In this document: positions 51,090 to 59,632 of the stretch, one piece after another
How the letters are laid out: each line of letters begins with the position of its first letter
How positions within the stretch are numbered: the first letter of the stretch is position 1
Assembly (NCBI RefSeq): GCF_001612785.1
Contig: NZ_BDBC01000010.1
Span: forward strand, 186,001 to 250,000
Reading direction: 5' to 3'
Length of the DNA: 64,000 bases
Source: Nocardia beijingensis NBRC 16342
Lineage (GTDB): Bacteria; Actinomycetota; Actinomycetes; Mycobacteriales; Mycobacteriaceae
Made by a program: the position numbers and the translations under genes
The notes under the pieces: generated by a model
What the model was told of the DNA's origin: nothing
The model's database searches: none
The model's input: the letters and a program-made list of their open reading frames with translations, nothing else

Positions 51090-52144
51090 GCGAGCTGTCC
51101 CATGTCGACCACGAAGGCCGTGCCCGCATGGTCGACGTGAGCGAGAAGAGCGAGACCACCAGGATCGCCGTCGCGGCAGGCGAGTTGCGCACCACGGCCG
51201 AGGTGGTCGCGCTGGTACGGGCCGACGACATGCCGAAGGCCGATGTGCTGTCCACCGCTCGCATCGCGGGCATCGCGGGGGCGAAGAAGACCTCCGAACT
51301 GATCCCGCTGTGCCATCAGCTGGCGTTGTCGTCGGTGCGGGTGGAGTTCGGTTTCACCGAGAGCGCCATCACCATCGAGGCCACCGCGAAGACCAAAGGT
51401 CCCACCGGCGTCGAGATGGAGGCGTTGACCGCGGTCGCGGTCGCGGGGCTCACCCTGCACGACATGGTGAAGGCGGTCGATCCCGCGGCGGTGCTCACCG
51501 GCGTGCGCCTGCTCTCCAAAGAAGGCGGCAAACGCGGACATTGGGAGCGCCCGCAGGACGCGGCCGCCGACGAGGGCGAGGTGGAGCCCACCGGCGACGA
51601 CCTGTCCGCCGACGCGGACGAGCAGGACACCTCCGACTACGTCGAGCCGGAATTCGGCGAGGACGAACGCTCGGCCGTGGTGCTGGTCGCCTCGACCGGG
51701 GTCGCGGCGGGCACCCGCGAGGACACCACCGGTCCGATGCTCGTGGACTGGCTGTCCGGCCTCGGCTTCTCGGTGCGGGGCCCGCTGGTCTACGCCGACG
51801 CCGAGATCGAGTTCGGCCTTGCCGACGCGCTGCGCTTCGAACCGGCGCTCGTCATCAGCACCGGCGGAACCGGCGCCTCCCCCACCGACGCGACCCCCGA
51901 AGCGACCCTCGCCTTGCTCGATCGCGAACTACCCGGTGTGGCGGAGGCGATCCGGCAGCGCGGCACCGCGAAGTTCCCGCTCGCGGCGCTGAGCCGCGGC
52001 GTGGCCGGGCTGGCGGGGCGCTCGGTGATCGTGAATCTGCCCGGCTCGCCGGGTGGCGTGAAGGACGGCATCGCGGTGCTGGAGCCGCTGCTGGATCATC
52101 TGCTCGCACAAGTCGCCGGAGGTGGAAGTCATGACAACGGCTGA
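51086..52144 (+). CDS. moaCB: MoaC-MoaB fusion for molybdopterin biosynthesis
   Basis: A 352-residue two-domain protein. Residues 1-155 are MoaC (MVDVSEKSETTRIAVAAGEL, KKTSELIPLCHQL, GVEMEALTAVAVAGLTLHDM), which forms cyclic pyranopterin monophosphate. An acidic linker (about 155-195, rich in Asp and Glu) joins it to a MoaB/Mog domain (about 196-350: VLVASTGVAAGTREDTTGP, VISTGGTGASPTDATPE) that adenylates molybdopterin. Fusion of the first and a late step may aid channelling or simply coordinate dosage. Separate genes are usual in other bacteria; fused forms are known in actinobacteria. Its stop overlaps moaE. Confidence 0.93.
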   Translation: MSELSHVDHEGRARMVDVSEKSETTRIAVAAGELRTTAEVVALVRADDMPKADVLSTARIAGIAGAKKTSELIPLCHQLALSSVRVEFGFTESAITIEATAKTKGPTGVEMEALTAVAVAGLTLHDMVKAVDPAAVLTGVRLLSKEGGKRGHWERPQDAAADEGEVEPTGDDLSADADEQDTSDYVEPEFGEDERSAVVLVASTGVAAGTREDTTGPMLVDWLSGLGFSVRGPLVYADAEIEFGLADALRFEPALVISTGGTGASPTDATPEATLALLDRELPGVAEAIRQRGTAKFPLAALSRGVAGLAGRSVIVNLPGSPGGVKDGIAVLEPLLDHLLAQVAGGGSHDNG

Positions 52145-52565
52145 GGCCACGGTCCGGCTCGCCCGGATCAGCGACCAGCCGCTGGACCCAGCGGAGGTCG
52201 AGGAAGCGGTCTCGGGACCACATTACGGCGGGGTCGTGGTGTTCACCGGGAAAGTCCGCGATCACGATGGCGGGCAGGCGGTCTCGGCGCTGGAATACTC
52301 CGCGCACCCGCAGGCGGAGCGGTTCCTGCGCAACGTCTGCGCGGACCTCGCCGCCGCCCACGGTTTGCCGGTCGCGGCCGTGCACCGCGTCGGCTCGCTC
52401 GGCATCGGTGACCGCGCGATCGTCGTCGCGGTGGCGGCCGCGCATCGTGGCGCGGCGTTCGCCGCTTGCTCGGAACTGGTGGACCGGATCAAGCACGAAG
52501 TCCCGATCTGGAAGCGCCAGTTGTTCGCCGACGGACTGTCCGAATGGGTGAACGCCTGCGGGTGA
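52131..52565 (+). CDS. moaE: Molybdopterin synthase catalytic subunit
   Basis: A 144-residue MoaE from the ATG at 52131, with GGAGGTGG upstream inside the preceding gene. Features: HYGGVVVFTGKVRDHDGG, LEYSAHPQAERFL, VHRVGSLGIGDRAIVVAVAA and VPIWKRQLFADG, the last with the catalytic lysine. It transfers two sulfurs from MoaD to the pterin. Last gene of the plus-strand molybdopterin unit. Confidence 0.95.
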   Translation: MTTAEATVRLARISDQPLDPAEVEEAVSGPHYGGVVVFTGKVRDHDGGQAVSALEYSAHPQAERFLRNVCADLAAAHGLPVAAVHRVGSLGIGDRAIVVAVAAAHRGAAFAACSELVDRIKHEVPIWKRQLFADGLSEWVNACG

Positions 52566-52687
52566 TCCGACCGTGACATGAATCTCATGACGAATCAACA
52601 CGGCCGGTATAGCGTGTGCGCGCGGTATCGCTTCACTCGGAGACCGGCGGCGCGCCGATCGGTCGCGGCGGCAGAAGGGAGCACGCC

Positions 52688-53701
52688 ATGGGAACCGACC
52701 AGGTTCTGCTCCACCGGTTCGTCATCTCGCAACTCACCGCGGCCGGCGTCGACCGCGACCGGCTGCTGCGGGAAGCCGGATTGCCCGAGTGGACCATGGC
52801 GGGCGACGACGTGCACCTGCCCAGCCAGACGTTCTCCCGGCTGTGGGAGATCGGGGAACTCGAACTCGGCGACCCGGACGTCGCGCTGAACGTGGCGAGC
52901 CGCTACCAGCTGACCTGCCTGGGGCTCTACGACTATCTGTTCTCCTCGGCGCCGACGCTGGGGGCCGGACTGGCGACCTGCGGGCCGTACGTCACCGCGG
53001 TGACCACCAACCACCGTTTCGACCTGGTCGCGGAGAACGACGACGAGGTCACCTTGTATCTCGACATCATCGACGGGGAAGGCCGCGGCCGCGATCTCAC
53101 CCAGCTCTGGGGGCTGAGCGCGGTGCTCAGCCGCGCCCGGCGCGTGGTGCGTGAACCGCTTGCTCCGCTGCGGGTGGCGTTGCGCCAGCAGGCGCCCGCC
53201 AAGATCGGCGCCTTCATCGAGGTTTTCGGCACCACAGCGATCGAGTTCGACGCGCCGGTGGACGCCATGACCTTTCGCGCCTCGGACATGGATCTGCCGC
53301 TGACCACGAGCGATCCGGTTCTCGCAGGCATCCTGCGGCCCTTGGCCGCAGCGCTTCCGCCACCGCCGCCGCTGGCCACCGCATGGCCGGAGCGCGTCGC
53401 GACCGCTCTGGCGGAATGCCTGGACGAAGGCGACGCGTCGTTGGAACGGGTCGCGCGCAGGCTGGCCACCAGCCCGCGCACGCTCCAGCGGCGGTTGCGT
53501 GAGGCGGGCACCACCTGGCGCGCCGAGCTGGACCGGGCTCGCGGTGCGCGGCTGGTCGCCGCGACCGCCGCGGGGCCGCTGAGCCCATCGCGCAAAGCCG
53601 AGATCCTCGGCTACTCCGACCCCGGATCGCTGCGGCGCGCGGCTCGGCGCTGGTCGCTGGCCGGCCACGCCCCGCGCACGGAGCCCAGCGTCACGGCCTG
53701 A
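52688..53701 (+). CDS. AraC-family regulator (OruR/ArgR-like N-terminal domain)
   Basis: A 337-residue transcription factor from the ATG at 52688. The N-terminal 190 residues resemble the arabinose-binding-like domain of one AraC subgroup (LPSQTFSRLWEIGELELGDPD, GLYDYLFSSAPTLGAGL). The C-terminal helix-turn-helix pair contains SLERVARRLATSPRTLQRRL and then EILGYSDPGSLRRAARRW. The target is unknown; no metabolic gene is adjacent on the same strand. Its last 11 bases overlap a convergent small gene. Confidence 0.85.
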   Translation: MGTDQVLLHRFVISQLTAAGVDRDRLLREAGLPEWTMAGDDVHLPSQTFSRLWEIGELELGDPDVALNVASRYQLTCLGLYDYLFSSAPTLGAGLATCGPYVTAVTTNHRFDLVAENDDEVTLYLDIIDGEGRGRDLTQLWGLSAVLSRARRVVREPLAPLRVALRQQAPAKIGAFIEVFGTTAIEFDAPVDAMTFRASDMDLPLTTSDPVLAGILRPLAAALPPPPPLATAWPERVATALAECLDEGDASLERVARRLATSPRTLQRRLREAGTTWRAELDRARGARLVAATAAGPLSPSRKAEILGYSDPGSLRRAARRWSLAGHAPRTEPSVTA

Positions 53702-53882
53702 TGAACCGCGCGGCGATCGACCAGAACGTAGCGTCCTCGATCGCGCGGAAATCCCAGCTGTTGGTGATCGCGTGAGTCTCGGCGACGATCGCGGGAACGT
53801 CGAAGTCCTCGCGAGTGGCGGTGCCCTTGGCCTCCAGTACCTCGATGACGTACGCGGTGGCGCTCTCCATGGAATCTGACAC
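53691..53882 (-). CDS. Small conserved-looking protein of unknown function
   Basis: A 63-residue frame from the GTG at 53882, which has GGGAG five bases upstream. The ATG at 53894 gives four more residues. Sequence features: SDSMESATAYVIEVLEAKG, then EDFDVPAIVAETHAITNSW, ending ATFWSIAARFIRP. It is acidic, has balanced codon positions and no membrane segment. I do not recognise the family. It is convergent with and overlaps the AraC-type gene by 11 bases, which suggests compact real genes rather than an accident. Confidence 0.55.
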   Translation of the reverse strand: MSDSMESATAYVIEVLEAKGTATREDFDVPAIVAETHAITNSWDFRAIEDATFWSIAARFIRP

Positions 53883-54062
53883 GGAAACTCCCATCGGTCG
53901 CGGAACGATTCGGTCGGTCATCGGCTGCCGAGCGGCGCCGCGCGCGGCAGTACGCTCCCGGTGCCGGCCCACCGGCGGACACGCATTCAGTCTCATGAAA
54001 AGACCGCTCTGTCACCAGCACCGAACGCGACACGTCGCGGCCGAACGCGCCAATCTGCGCGC

Positions 54063-55097
54063 TCAGTGCGGCGTATAGCGCCACACCCCGAGCATGCTCT
54101 GCGCATCGAGCGGTTCGGCGTCGTCGTGCACGGTGTCGCGAAGCCGGGTCAAGGCCGCGTCCGTGGGCAGACCCGCACCGATGAGCACCAGTCGCGCTCC
54201 CCGCGACTCACCGCGTGACCACCCGCCCGGCTCGAAGACGATGTGGCGGCCGACCATGTGCAGGACGAATTTCCTGCGTTCGCCCGCCACTGCGAACGCG
54301 GCGAAGCCCTTGGCCCGGAACAATCCCGCGGGCGGGTCCTCCAGGAAACCGATCAATTTGCGCGGGTCGAGTTCCCGCTCGCTGGCGAAGGAGACGCTGG
54401 TGTAGTCGTCGTGCAGATGACGGTGTCCGGCGTGGTCGTCGTGATCGTGCTCGACGAGCAGTTCGTCGAAGCTCAGTTGCTCGGCCACCAGCGGGCGCTC
54501 GCGCCGGGGTCGGTCGAACAGCAGCCCCGGATCGATCCGGCCGTGCGTGGTCGCGTACACCGGGACCGGCCCGACCAGCGCCGCGATATCCGCGCGCAGC
54601 CGGTCGAGTTGCTCTGGCGTCACCCGGTCGGCCTTGTTCAGCACCACCAGGTCGGCCAACCGCACATGCGTGCGCAGCTCCGGATGACGGGCACTGCTGT
54701 CCGGGAACTGTTCGGCGTCGACCACCTCGACCAGGCCGCCGTAGCGCAGGCGCGGATTGTCGCTGCCGAGCACCATCCGGATGAGGTTGCGTGGCTCGGC
54801 CAAGCCGCTGGCCTCCACCACGATGACGTCGATCCCGGCGCGCGGCTGGGTGAGCCGGGTGAACAGCTCGTCCAGTTCGGTGACGTCCACCGCGCAGCAC
54901 ACGCATCCGTTGCCGAGCGAGACCATGGCGTCGACCTGCCCCGCCACCAGCATCGAATCGATGTTGATCGCACCGAAGTCGTTGACCACCACGCCGATCC
55001 GGGTCCCCCGGTTGTCCCGCAGCAGGTGATTGAGCAGCGTGGTCTTCCCGGAACCGAGAAACCCCGCGACGAGCACAACAGGAATCCGGTCAGCCAT
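54063..55097 (-). CDS. CobW/P47K-family GTP-binding metallochaperone
   Basis: A 344-residue G3E GTPase read from the ATG at 55097; a GTG at 55106 is possible. Walker A GFLGSGKTTLLNHLL, the metal-binding CxCC in GNGCVCCAVD, EASGLAEPRNLIRM, and NKADRV for guanine recognition are all present. A His/Asp-rich loop (HDHDDHAGHRHLHDD) about two-thirds along should bind zinc or another metal. The CobW C-terminal domain follows (FRAKGFAAFAV). Likely a zinc chaperone of the ZigA/ZNG1 type, induced by zinc limitation, though no Zur site was recognised. Confidence 0.9.
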   Translation of the reverse strand: MADRIPVVLVAGFLGSGKTTLLNHLLRDNRGTRIGVVVNDFGAINIDSMLVAGQVDAMVSLGNGCVCCAVDVTELDELFTRLTQPRAGIDVIVVEASGLAEPRNLIRMVLGSDNPRLRYGGLVEVVDAEQFPDSSARHPELRTHVRLADLVVLNKADRVTPEQLDRLRADIAALVGPVPVYATTHGRIDPGLLFDRPRRERPLVAEQLSFDELLVEHDHDDHAGHRHLHDDYTSVSFASERELDPRKLIGFLEDPPAGLFRAKGFAAFAVAGERRKFVLHMVGRHIVFEPGGWSRGESRGARLVLIGAGLPTDAALTRLRDTVHDDAEPLDAQSMLGVWRYTPH

Positions 55098-55139
55098 TCC
55101 GCTCACCCTAGTGCGCCGCGCGACCCGCGGGAAAAGCCG

Positions 55140-55172
55140 GACGCCACCCTCGGCGGTGCCGGGGATGGCGTC
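55140..55172 (-). terminator. Hairpin after the amidase gene
   Basis: GACGCCA (55140-55146) pairs with TGGCGTC (55166-55172), with further CCC and CGGC helices inside. It lies 21 bases beyond the amidase stop at 55193. Confidence 0.7.
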
Positions 55173-55192
55173 GGGTGGGTTCGGTGTGCGGA

Positions 55193-56536
55193 CTATTTCG
55201 CGGGGCCCAGCAGCATGCCCGCCAGGCTGTAGCCGAGATTGATCAGTTCCGTGGCGATGGCGTTGTTGTCCAGGCCGAGCATCTTCGCCAGCGGCATCAG
55301 CAACTCCATGATCGAGGCGTTGCCTCCGGAGGCGCCGGGTGACTGCTGCGCGTTGGGCGTCCCCGGCGACTGCGTTCCGGACGTGCCCGGCGATTTCGGC
55401 GCCGCGGACGTGCCGGACGACTGTGGTGTCGCCGTCCCCGGCGCGGGCTTCGGCGTCGTGCTGCTCGGCGCCGACTGCGCCTGCGGCACCGCGGGGGCAG
55501 CGGGGCTCTGCGGCACACTCGGAGTCGTGGAACTCTGCGGCACCGCGGGAATCTGCTGGGCCTGCGGCACCACCGGGTTCGTCTGCGCCTGGGGCGCGAA
55601 CGGGTTCGTCTGCGCCTGGGGCGCGAACGGGTTCGTCTGGGCCTGCGGCGTTCCGGCCTGCGCCTGCGGCGTTTCGGTGGCGACGGCGGGATGGTCGAAC
55701 GACGCGCTCTGGCCGCCCTGCTGATCCGGTGCCGCGCCGGGCTGCGGTGCGCCGAGCAGGTATCCGACCACGCCCGTGGTCAGCGCGATCGCATGCTTGA
55801 GCTGCCCGTCCGGTGTCTCCAGCGATGCCGCGTCCTCGGGATTGGCGCCGTTGCCCATCTCGAGGAAGACCAGCGGAACGGTGGTCAACGCGGGCCCGGC
55901 GATGTCCCTACGGGTCTGCAGACCGTCCACCACGCCGCCGTAGTTGGCGGGCGGGAATCCCGCGTCGCGATACGCGTCGCGCACCGACCTGGACGCGGCG
56001 AGTCCGGCCCCCGACTGGACCTGATCGACGATCGGATCCGGGATGGGCAGCTCGGGAACGATGAGGTGGAACCCGCGATCCTGCGCCGGCGCGCTGTCGG
56101 CGTGGATGCTCACGGCGACGTCGGCGCCGGACTGGCTCGCCGCGCGGGCACGGTCGTCGACGCAGCCACCCCAGTTCATATCGTCCTGGCGGCTCAACAC
56201 GACATGCGCGCCGAGCGTCTCCAGCGACGTCTTGACGACCTGCGCGACGTTCCAGGTGATGGTGTGCTCGGGAACGCCGTTCATGGTGGTCATGCCGGTG
56301 GTCTGGCAGTCCTTGGTGCCGCCGCGACCGTCGCTGACCTGTCTGGCCAAGTCCTGGGAGTGGTTGGACCCCTGATGGCCGGGGTCGAGGAATACGGTCT
56401 TGCCCGCCAGTTTCTTCGACATGTCCAGCGGCGACGGCGCCGCCTGCGCGCTGACCGGAAGCAATCCGGACAACGTCACCGTCACCGCGGCCGTCACCGC
56501 GGTGCAGATACCGGCTTTGACGATGCTTGGCTTCAT
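55193..56536 (-). CDS. Secreted N-acetylmuramoyl-L-alanine amidase with Pro/Gln-rich tail
   Basis: A 447-residue exported protein from the ATG at 56536. A signal peptide (VTVTLSGLLPVSAQA) is followed by an amidase_3 domain at about 45-265: FLDPGHQGSNH and VSIHADSAP carry zinc histidines, and VPLVFLEMGN the catalytic glutamate. Cysteines in DCQTTG and GGCVDD may form a disulfide as in M. tuberculosis Rv3717, the closest family member I know. After the domain come about 150 residues rich in Pro, Gln, Ala, Thr and Ser, with tandem PQAQTNPFA repeats, then a hydrophobic C-terminal helix region (MELLMPLAKMLG...SLAGMLLG). It should cleave peptide stems from peptidoglycan. Confidence 0.9.
   Translation of the reverse strand: MKPSIVKAGICTAVTAAVTVTLSGLLPVSAQAAPSPLDMSKKLAGKTVFLDPGHQGSNHSQDLARQVSDGRGGTKDCQTTGMTTMNGVPEHTITWNVAQVVKTSLETLGAHVVLSRQDDMNWGGCVDDRARAASQSGADVAVSIHADSAPAQDRGFHLIVPELPIPDPIVDQVQSGAGLAASRSVRDAYRDAGFPPANYGGVVDGLQTRRDIAGPALTTVPLVFLEMGNGANPEDAASLETPDGQLKHAIALTTGVVGYLLGAPQPGAAPDQQGGQSASFDHPAVATETPQAQAGTPQAQTNPFAPQAQTNPFAPQAQTNPVVPQAQQIPAVPQSSTTPSVPQSPAAPAVPQAQSAPSSTTPKPAPGTATPQSSGTSAAPKSPGTSGTQSPGTPNAQQSPGASGGNASIMELLMPLAKMLGLDNNAIATELINLGYSLAGMLLGPAK
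55575..55655. repeat. 27-bp tandem repeat encoding PQAQTNPFA in the amidase tail
   Basis: Identical 27-bp units at 55575-55601 and 55602-55628, followed by a diverged third copy, encode PQAQTNPFA, PQAQTNPFA and PQAQTNPVV. The repeats are in frame, so copy number could vary without harming the frame. Confidence 0.75.
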
Positions 56537-56966
56537 AGTGCGGTCGGCGCCCTCGGAACGGAGCGCCCCTCCCTTCCCACTTGTAACACCAAACCCAATG
56601 GTCACTTTGGCAACGCATGTATCAGCAAAGCAAGCGGTGTAATCGAAGCGTTACAGCGTGCGCGACGCCCCGGCGGGCGAACCGGCCCCGGCGATTTGCG
56701 CAGAGATAGCAGAGCGTAACGCCACCGGCTCGACATTGTCGCTTTCGGCACGCCGAAAATCCAAACTGTCTCCTAATTTGTCAGGATCATCCCGAATTTC
56801 CTTGGCGATTGCCCAGTTCGTAGGGGCCGGGCTGAAATCGCGGATTCGGGCACACCACCCGGTCGGTTCTGGTATTGGTTGCCGCGGAGATGCGGGGATC
56901 TCCCGATTCGGCCGCGACGGCGGGCGTACGACGACGCGGCGGGAGTACAAGTCAAGGAGAACCGGT
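56537..56966. other. Divergent intergenic region between amidase and small secreted protein
   Basis: About 430 bases with lower GC content than its flanks, presumably holding both promoters. An imperfect inverted repeat GTAAtcg...gcgTTAC is at 56639-56654. Frames crossing it are not supported as genes. Confidence 0.45.
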
Positions 56967-57338
56967 ATGCGTGCTAGCGCGCTCCTACTCGCGGGAGCCA
57001 TGAGTTCCGCCGTCACCCTGCTCGGCGCCGCGACGGCGGCGGCCGAACCCGCGAACACCATCTCGTACGACGGCGTCTACTTGGTCGGCGTCGACATCGC
57101 GCCAGGTCTCTGGGAAGCGCCCGGCACGCCCGACCCCGCCTACGCCTGCGACTGGCGCAGGCTGTGGAAGCTGGAGGGGGACAACACGAACATGCAGTAC
57201 ATCATCGCGAACAACTACACCCGGCTCGGCCCGGTCCGCGTGCAGATCAAGCCGACCGACGTCGGGTTCAAAACCGAGAACTGCGGACCGTGGCGGTTGC
57301 TGGCCAGCCCACCACCGACCGGCTCGTCCGGCGGCTGA
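56967..57338 (+). CDS. Small secreted protein of unknown function
   Basis: A 123-residue protein from the ATG at 56967, with AAGGAGA upstream. A typical signal peptide (MRASALLLAGAMSSAVTLLG, ending ATAAAEPA) is followed by a mature part of about 95 residues. The pattern YDGVYLVGVDIAPGLWEAPG with later CDWRRLW and TENCGPWRLL recalls a widespread family of secreted actinobacterial proteins with Y-x-VG-x-DI-x-PG-x-W/Y motifs and two cysteines. Function unknown; probably exported and disulfide-bonded. It is divergent from the cell-wall amidase. Confidence 0.75.
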   Translation: MRASALLLAGAMSSAVTLLGAATAAAEPANTISYDGVYLVGVDIAPGLWEAPGTPDPAYACDWRRLWKLEGDNTNMQYIIANNYTRLGPVRVQIKPTDVGFKTENCGPWRLLASPPPTGSSGG

Positions 57339-57412
57339 GGGCGTAGCCTTCGCTCCGGCCAGGCGCAGGCCGACGACGGACAGAGTCGGATTGCGCCGTT
57401 AGGGTCGGCCGC

Positions 57413-58162
57413 ATGACGCGGAAGAAAATTCTGATCACCGGGGCGAGTGCGGGTCTCGGAGCCGCCATGGCACGCGATTTCGCCGCCGAGGGCCGCGATC
57501 TCGCACTGTGCGCCCGCAGGCTGGACGCGCTCACGGCACTGCGCGACGAACTGGTGGCGGCTCGTCCCGGGATCACCGTCGCGGTGCGCGCGCTCGATGT
57601 GGACGACCACGCGGCGGTGCCGGTCGTCTTCGGCGAACTGCGCGACGAGCTCGGTGGTCTGGACCGGGTGATCGTCAACGCCGGGATCGGCAAGGGAGCG
57701 CCGATCGGCAGCGGACGGGCCGACGCGAATCTCGCCACGGCGACCACGAATTTCGTCAGCGCTCTCGCGCAGGCGGAAGCGGCGCTCGAGATCTTCCGCG
57801 CACAGCGGGCGGGGCACCTCGTGCTCGTCGCGTCGATGAGCGCGGTGCGCGGACTCCCCGGAAAGAAGGCGGCCTACTCGGCGAGCAAGGCGGGACTCGC
57901 CGCGCTCGGCGCGGCACTGGCCACCGAATTCGCGCGCTCGCCGATCGCGGTGACCACCCTGCTGCCGGGTTTCATCGCCACCGACATGGCCGCCAAGGCG
58001 GGCGACGCGCGGATGGTCGCGCCCTTGGACAAGGGCGTCGCGGCGATGGTGGCCGCCATCGAGCAGGAGCGGCGCCGGGCCTGCGTTCCCGGGTGGCCGT
58101 GGCGGTTGATCGACCTGGCGCTCCCCCATCTGCCCGACGCCTTGGTCACGCGGATGAGCTGA
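57413..58162 (+). CDS. SDR-family oxidoreductase
   Basis: A 249-residue short-chain dehydrogenase. The cofactor loop ITGASAGLGAAMARDFA, the NAG motif (VIVNAGIG), catalytic Ser in VASMSAVRG and YSASK (Tyr and Lys) are complete. The cofactor is probably NADP(H), judging from ARR after the second strand. Substrate unknown; the family acts on ketones, alcohols and acyl chains. Start at the ATG at 57413. Confidence 0.88.
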   Translation: MTRKKILITGASAGLGAAMARDFAAEGRDLALCARRLDALTALRDELVAARPGITVAVRALDVDDHAAVPVVFGELRDELGGLDRVIVNAGIGKGAPIGSGRADANLATATTNFVSALAQAEAALEIFRAQRAGHLVLVASMSAVRGLPGKKAAYSASKAGLAALGAALATEFARSPIAVTTLLPGFIATDMAAKAGDARMVAPLDKGVAAMVAAIEQERRRACVPGWPWRLIDLALPHLPDALVTRMS

Positions 58163-58334
58163 ACCGCACGAAGCGACGCAACCGCACGGAATCGCAGCCC
58201 ACGGTCGGGTCGAGCCGGACCTGCGCGCATCGCGCTTTCCGTGACGGAAGTCGTGCCGATTCCCGAGCGGCGAAGTGCGGCGATTACCCGCGAGGTAATC
58301 GACCCCGCGACCGGCGGCGGGCAGGATCGCGGCC

Positions 58335-58736
58335 ATGATCGATGAGATGGGCACCAAGCTGTTCCACCAGACCATGCCGTTCACCGAACGCCTCGGCGTC
58401 GAGGTGCTCGCCCACGGGCCCGATCTGGTGCGCAGCCGCTTGGCCTGGGACGAATCGCTGTGCACGCTCGGCGGCGCGCTGCACGGCGGGGTGCTGATGT
58501 CGCTGGCCGACGCCACCGGCGCGGTCTGCGCGTTCCTCAACCTGCCGGAAGGCAAGCAGGGCACCACCACGGTGGAGTCGAAGACGAACTTCCTGCGCGC
58601 CGTCCGCTCCGGGCATGTCGTCGCGTCGTCGGCGCCGCTGCATGCCGGACGCTCGTTCATCGTGGTCGAGACGGTGCTCAGGGACGACGCGGAGAAACTG
58701 GTCGCGAAGGTCACCCAGACCCAAGCGGTGCTCTGA
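58335..58736 (+). CDS. PaaI-family thioesterase
   Basis: A 133-residue hot-dog-fold protein from the ATG at 58335. The motif LGGALHGGVLMSLADATGA holds the G-x-HGG-x-x-x-x-x-D signature of PaaI-like acyl-CoA thioesterases, followed by TTTVESKTNFLRAVRSG. It should cleave aromatic or fatty acyl-CoA. It follows the SDR gene by 172 bases on the same strand. Confidence 0.87.
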   Translation: MIDEMGTKLFHQTMPFTERLGVEVLAHGPDLVRSRLAWDESLCTLGGALHGGVLMSLADATGAVCAFLNLPEGKQGTTTVESKTNFLRAVRSGHVVASSAPLHAGRSFIVVETVLRDDAEKLVAKVTQTQAVL

Positions 58737-58863
58737 CCGACGCCGACCGCACGATCCCTTGCAGGCACATCGATGCCATCACCGTGCGGCCGAGCGAGAG
58801 CCGATGGGCCAGGCGCGCGTTGCCGGGTGTCCTGTCGCAGCGATACAGCAGCAGACTCGGCAC

Positions 58864-58995
58864 TTACCAGCCGAACAGGTGATTCAGCAGCCGGTCGACG
58901 GTCGTGTGGCGAACCAGCAACCACCGGCCCGCCAGCACGGCCGCGACGAACCCGATGACCGGCCACGCGATGATTCCCGGAATCGATGTCGTCAA
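58864..58995 (-). CDS. Possible 43-residue membrane peptide
   Basis: A short frame from a TTG at 58995, preceded by GGGAGG at a good distance. The translation has one clear membrane helix (IIAWPVIGFVAAVLAGRWLL) and a basic tail ending RLLNHLFGW. Small single-helix proteins are common in actinobacteria, but the TTG start and length keep this uncertain. Confidence 0.4.
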   Translation of the reverse strand: MTTSIPGIIAWPVIGFVAAVLAGRWLLVRHTTVDRLLNHLFGW

Positions 58996-59632
58996 CCGGC
59001 CGACCTCCCACCCACGAAACTGTCCCTTGCGAACGATAACGTTGCCGCGTGTTCGTGACCGCGCAGAGGGAGAATCGGCAGCCACCGATTACCGAGGTGT
59101 CCACCGGGTCCATGTCTTATTTGTCCAATTCACGACATCGCGCGCCCGGCGCCGAGCCGACGGCGATTGTCATCGGCTCCAGAACTCGGGCCCGAATGTC
59201 CTCCGATGTCACAACCACGTGGCTTGCGATGAATTCGGATAGCGCGCAAAACATTTGGCCGAATGACTGTGGATGTTACGCTGTATCACATAGAGTTTCA
59301 GTGACGACACTCACCTCCGACACGCACCTCCCGGCGGGTGCGTCTGCTCTTCGTAGCCCGCGAACGCGGCTCCACCTCATGCTCTGCCCGCCCGTTCGTG
59401 CGGCAAGAACGGAGATATCTGTGCGCGATGAACCACGATCAGCTTTCCGGACCGGGCGAATCGATGGTGCATCGATCGAAGTCGACGTCGTTCCACCCGC
59501 CCCGCGATCGATGGCCGGCGCGGTGATGAGGACCGGGGCGCCCGCGGTCGAGCGGCGATACCGCCTTCCCGAAGACAGCGCAGCGGTGCGGCTATGCGTC
59601 ACAGCGTGACCGTGTAGGGGGAAACGGAAGCG
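58996..59632. other. Long intergenic region upstream of the TetR gene
   Basis: About 640 bases with no supported gene. It is locally AT-rich at 59225-59310, a likely promoter zone, and has a small hairpin (ACGCACC at 59322-59328 with GGTGCGT at 59337-59343). Plus-strand frames here give low-complexity Arg/Ser/Ala products and have no ribosome sites. Confidence 0.45.

Noticed and set aside
59049..59609. A 186-codon plus-strand frame upstream of the TetR gene
   Set aside because: No ribosome site or domain; Arg/Ser/Thr-rich translation of a region that looks like promoter DNA.
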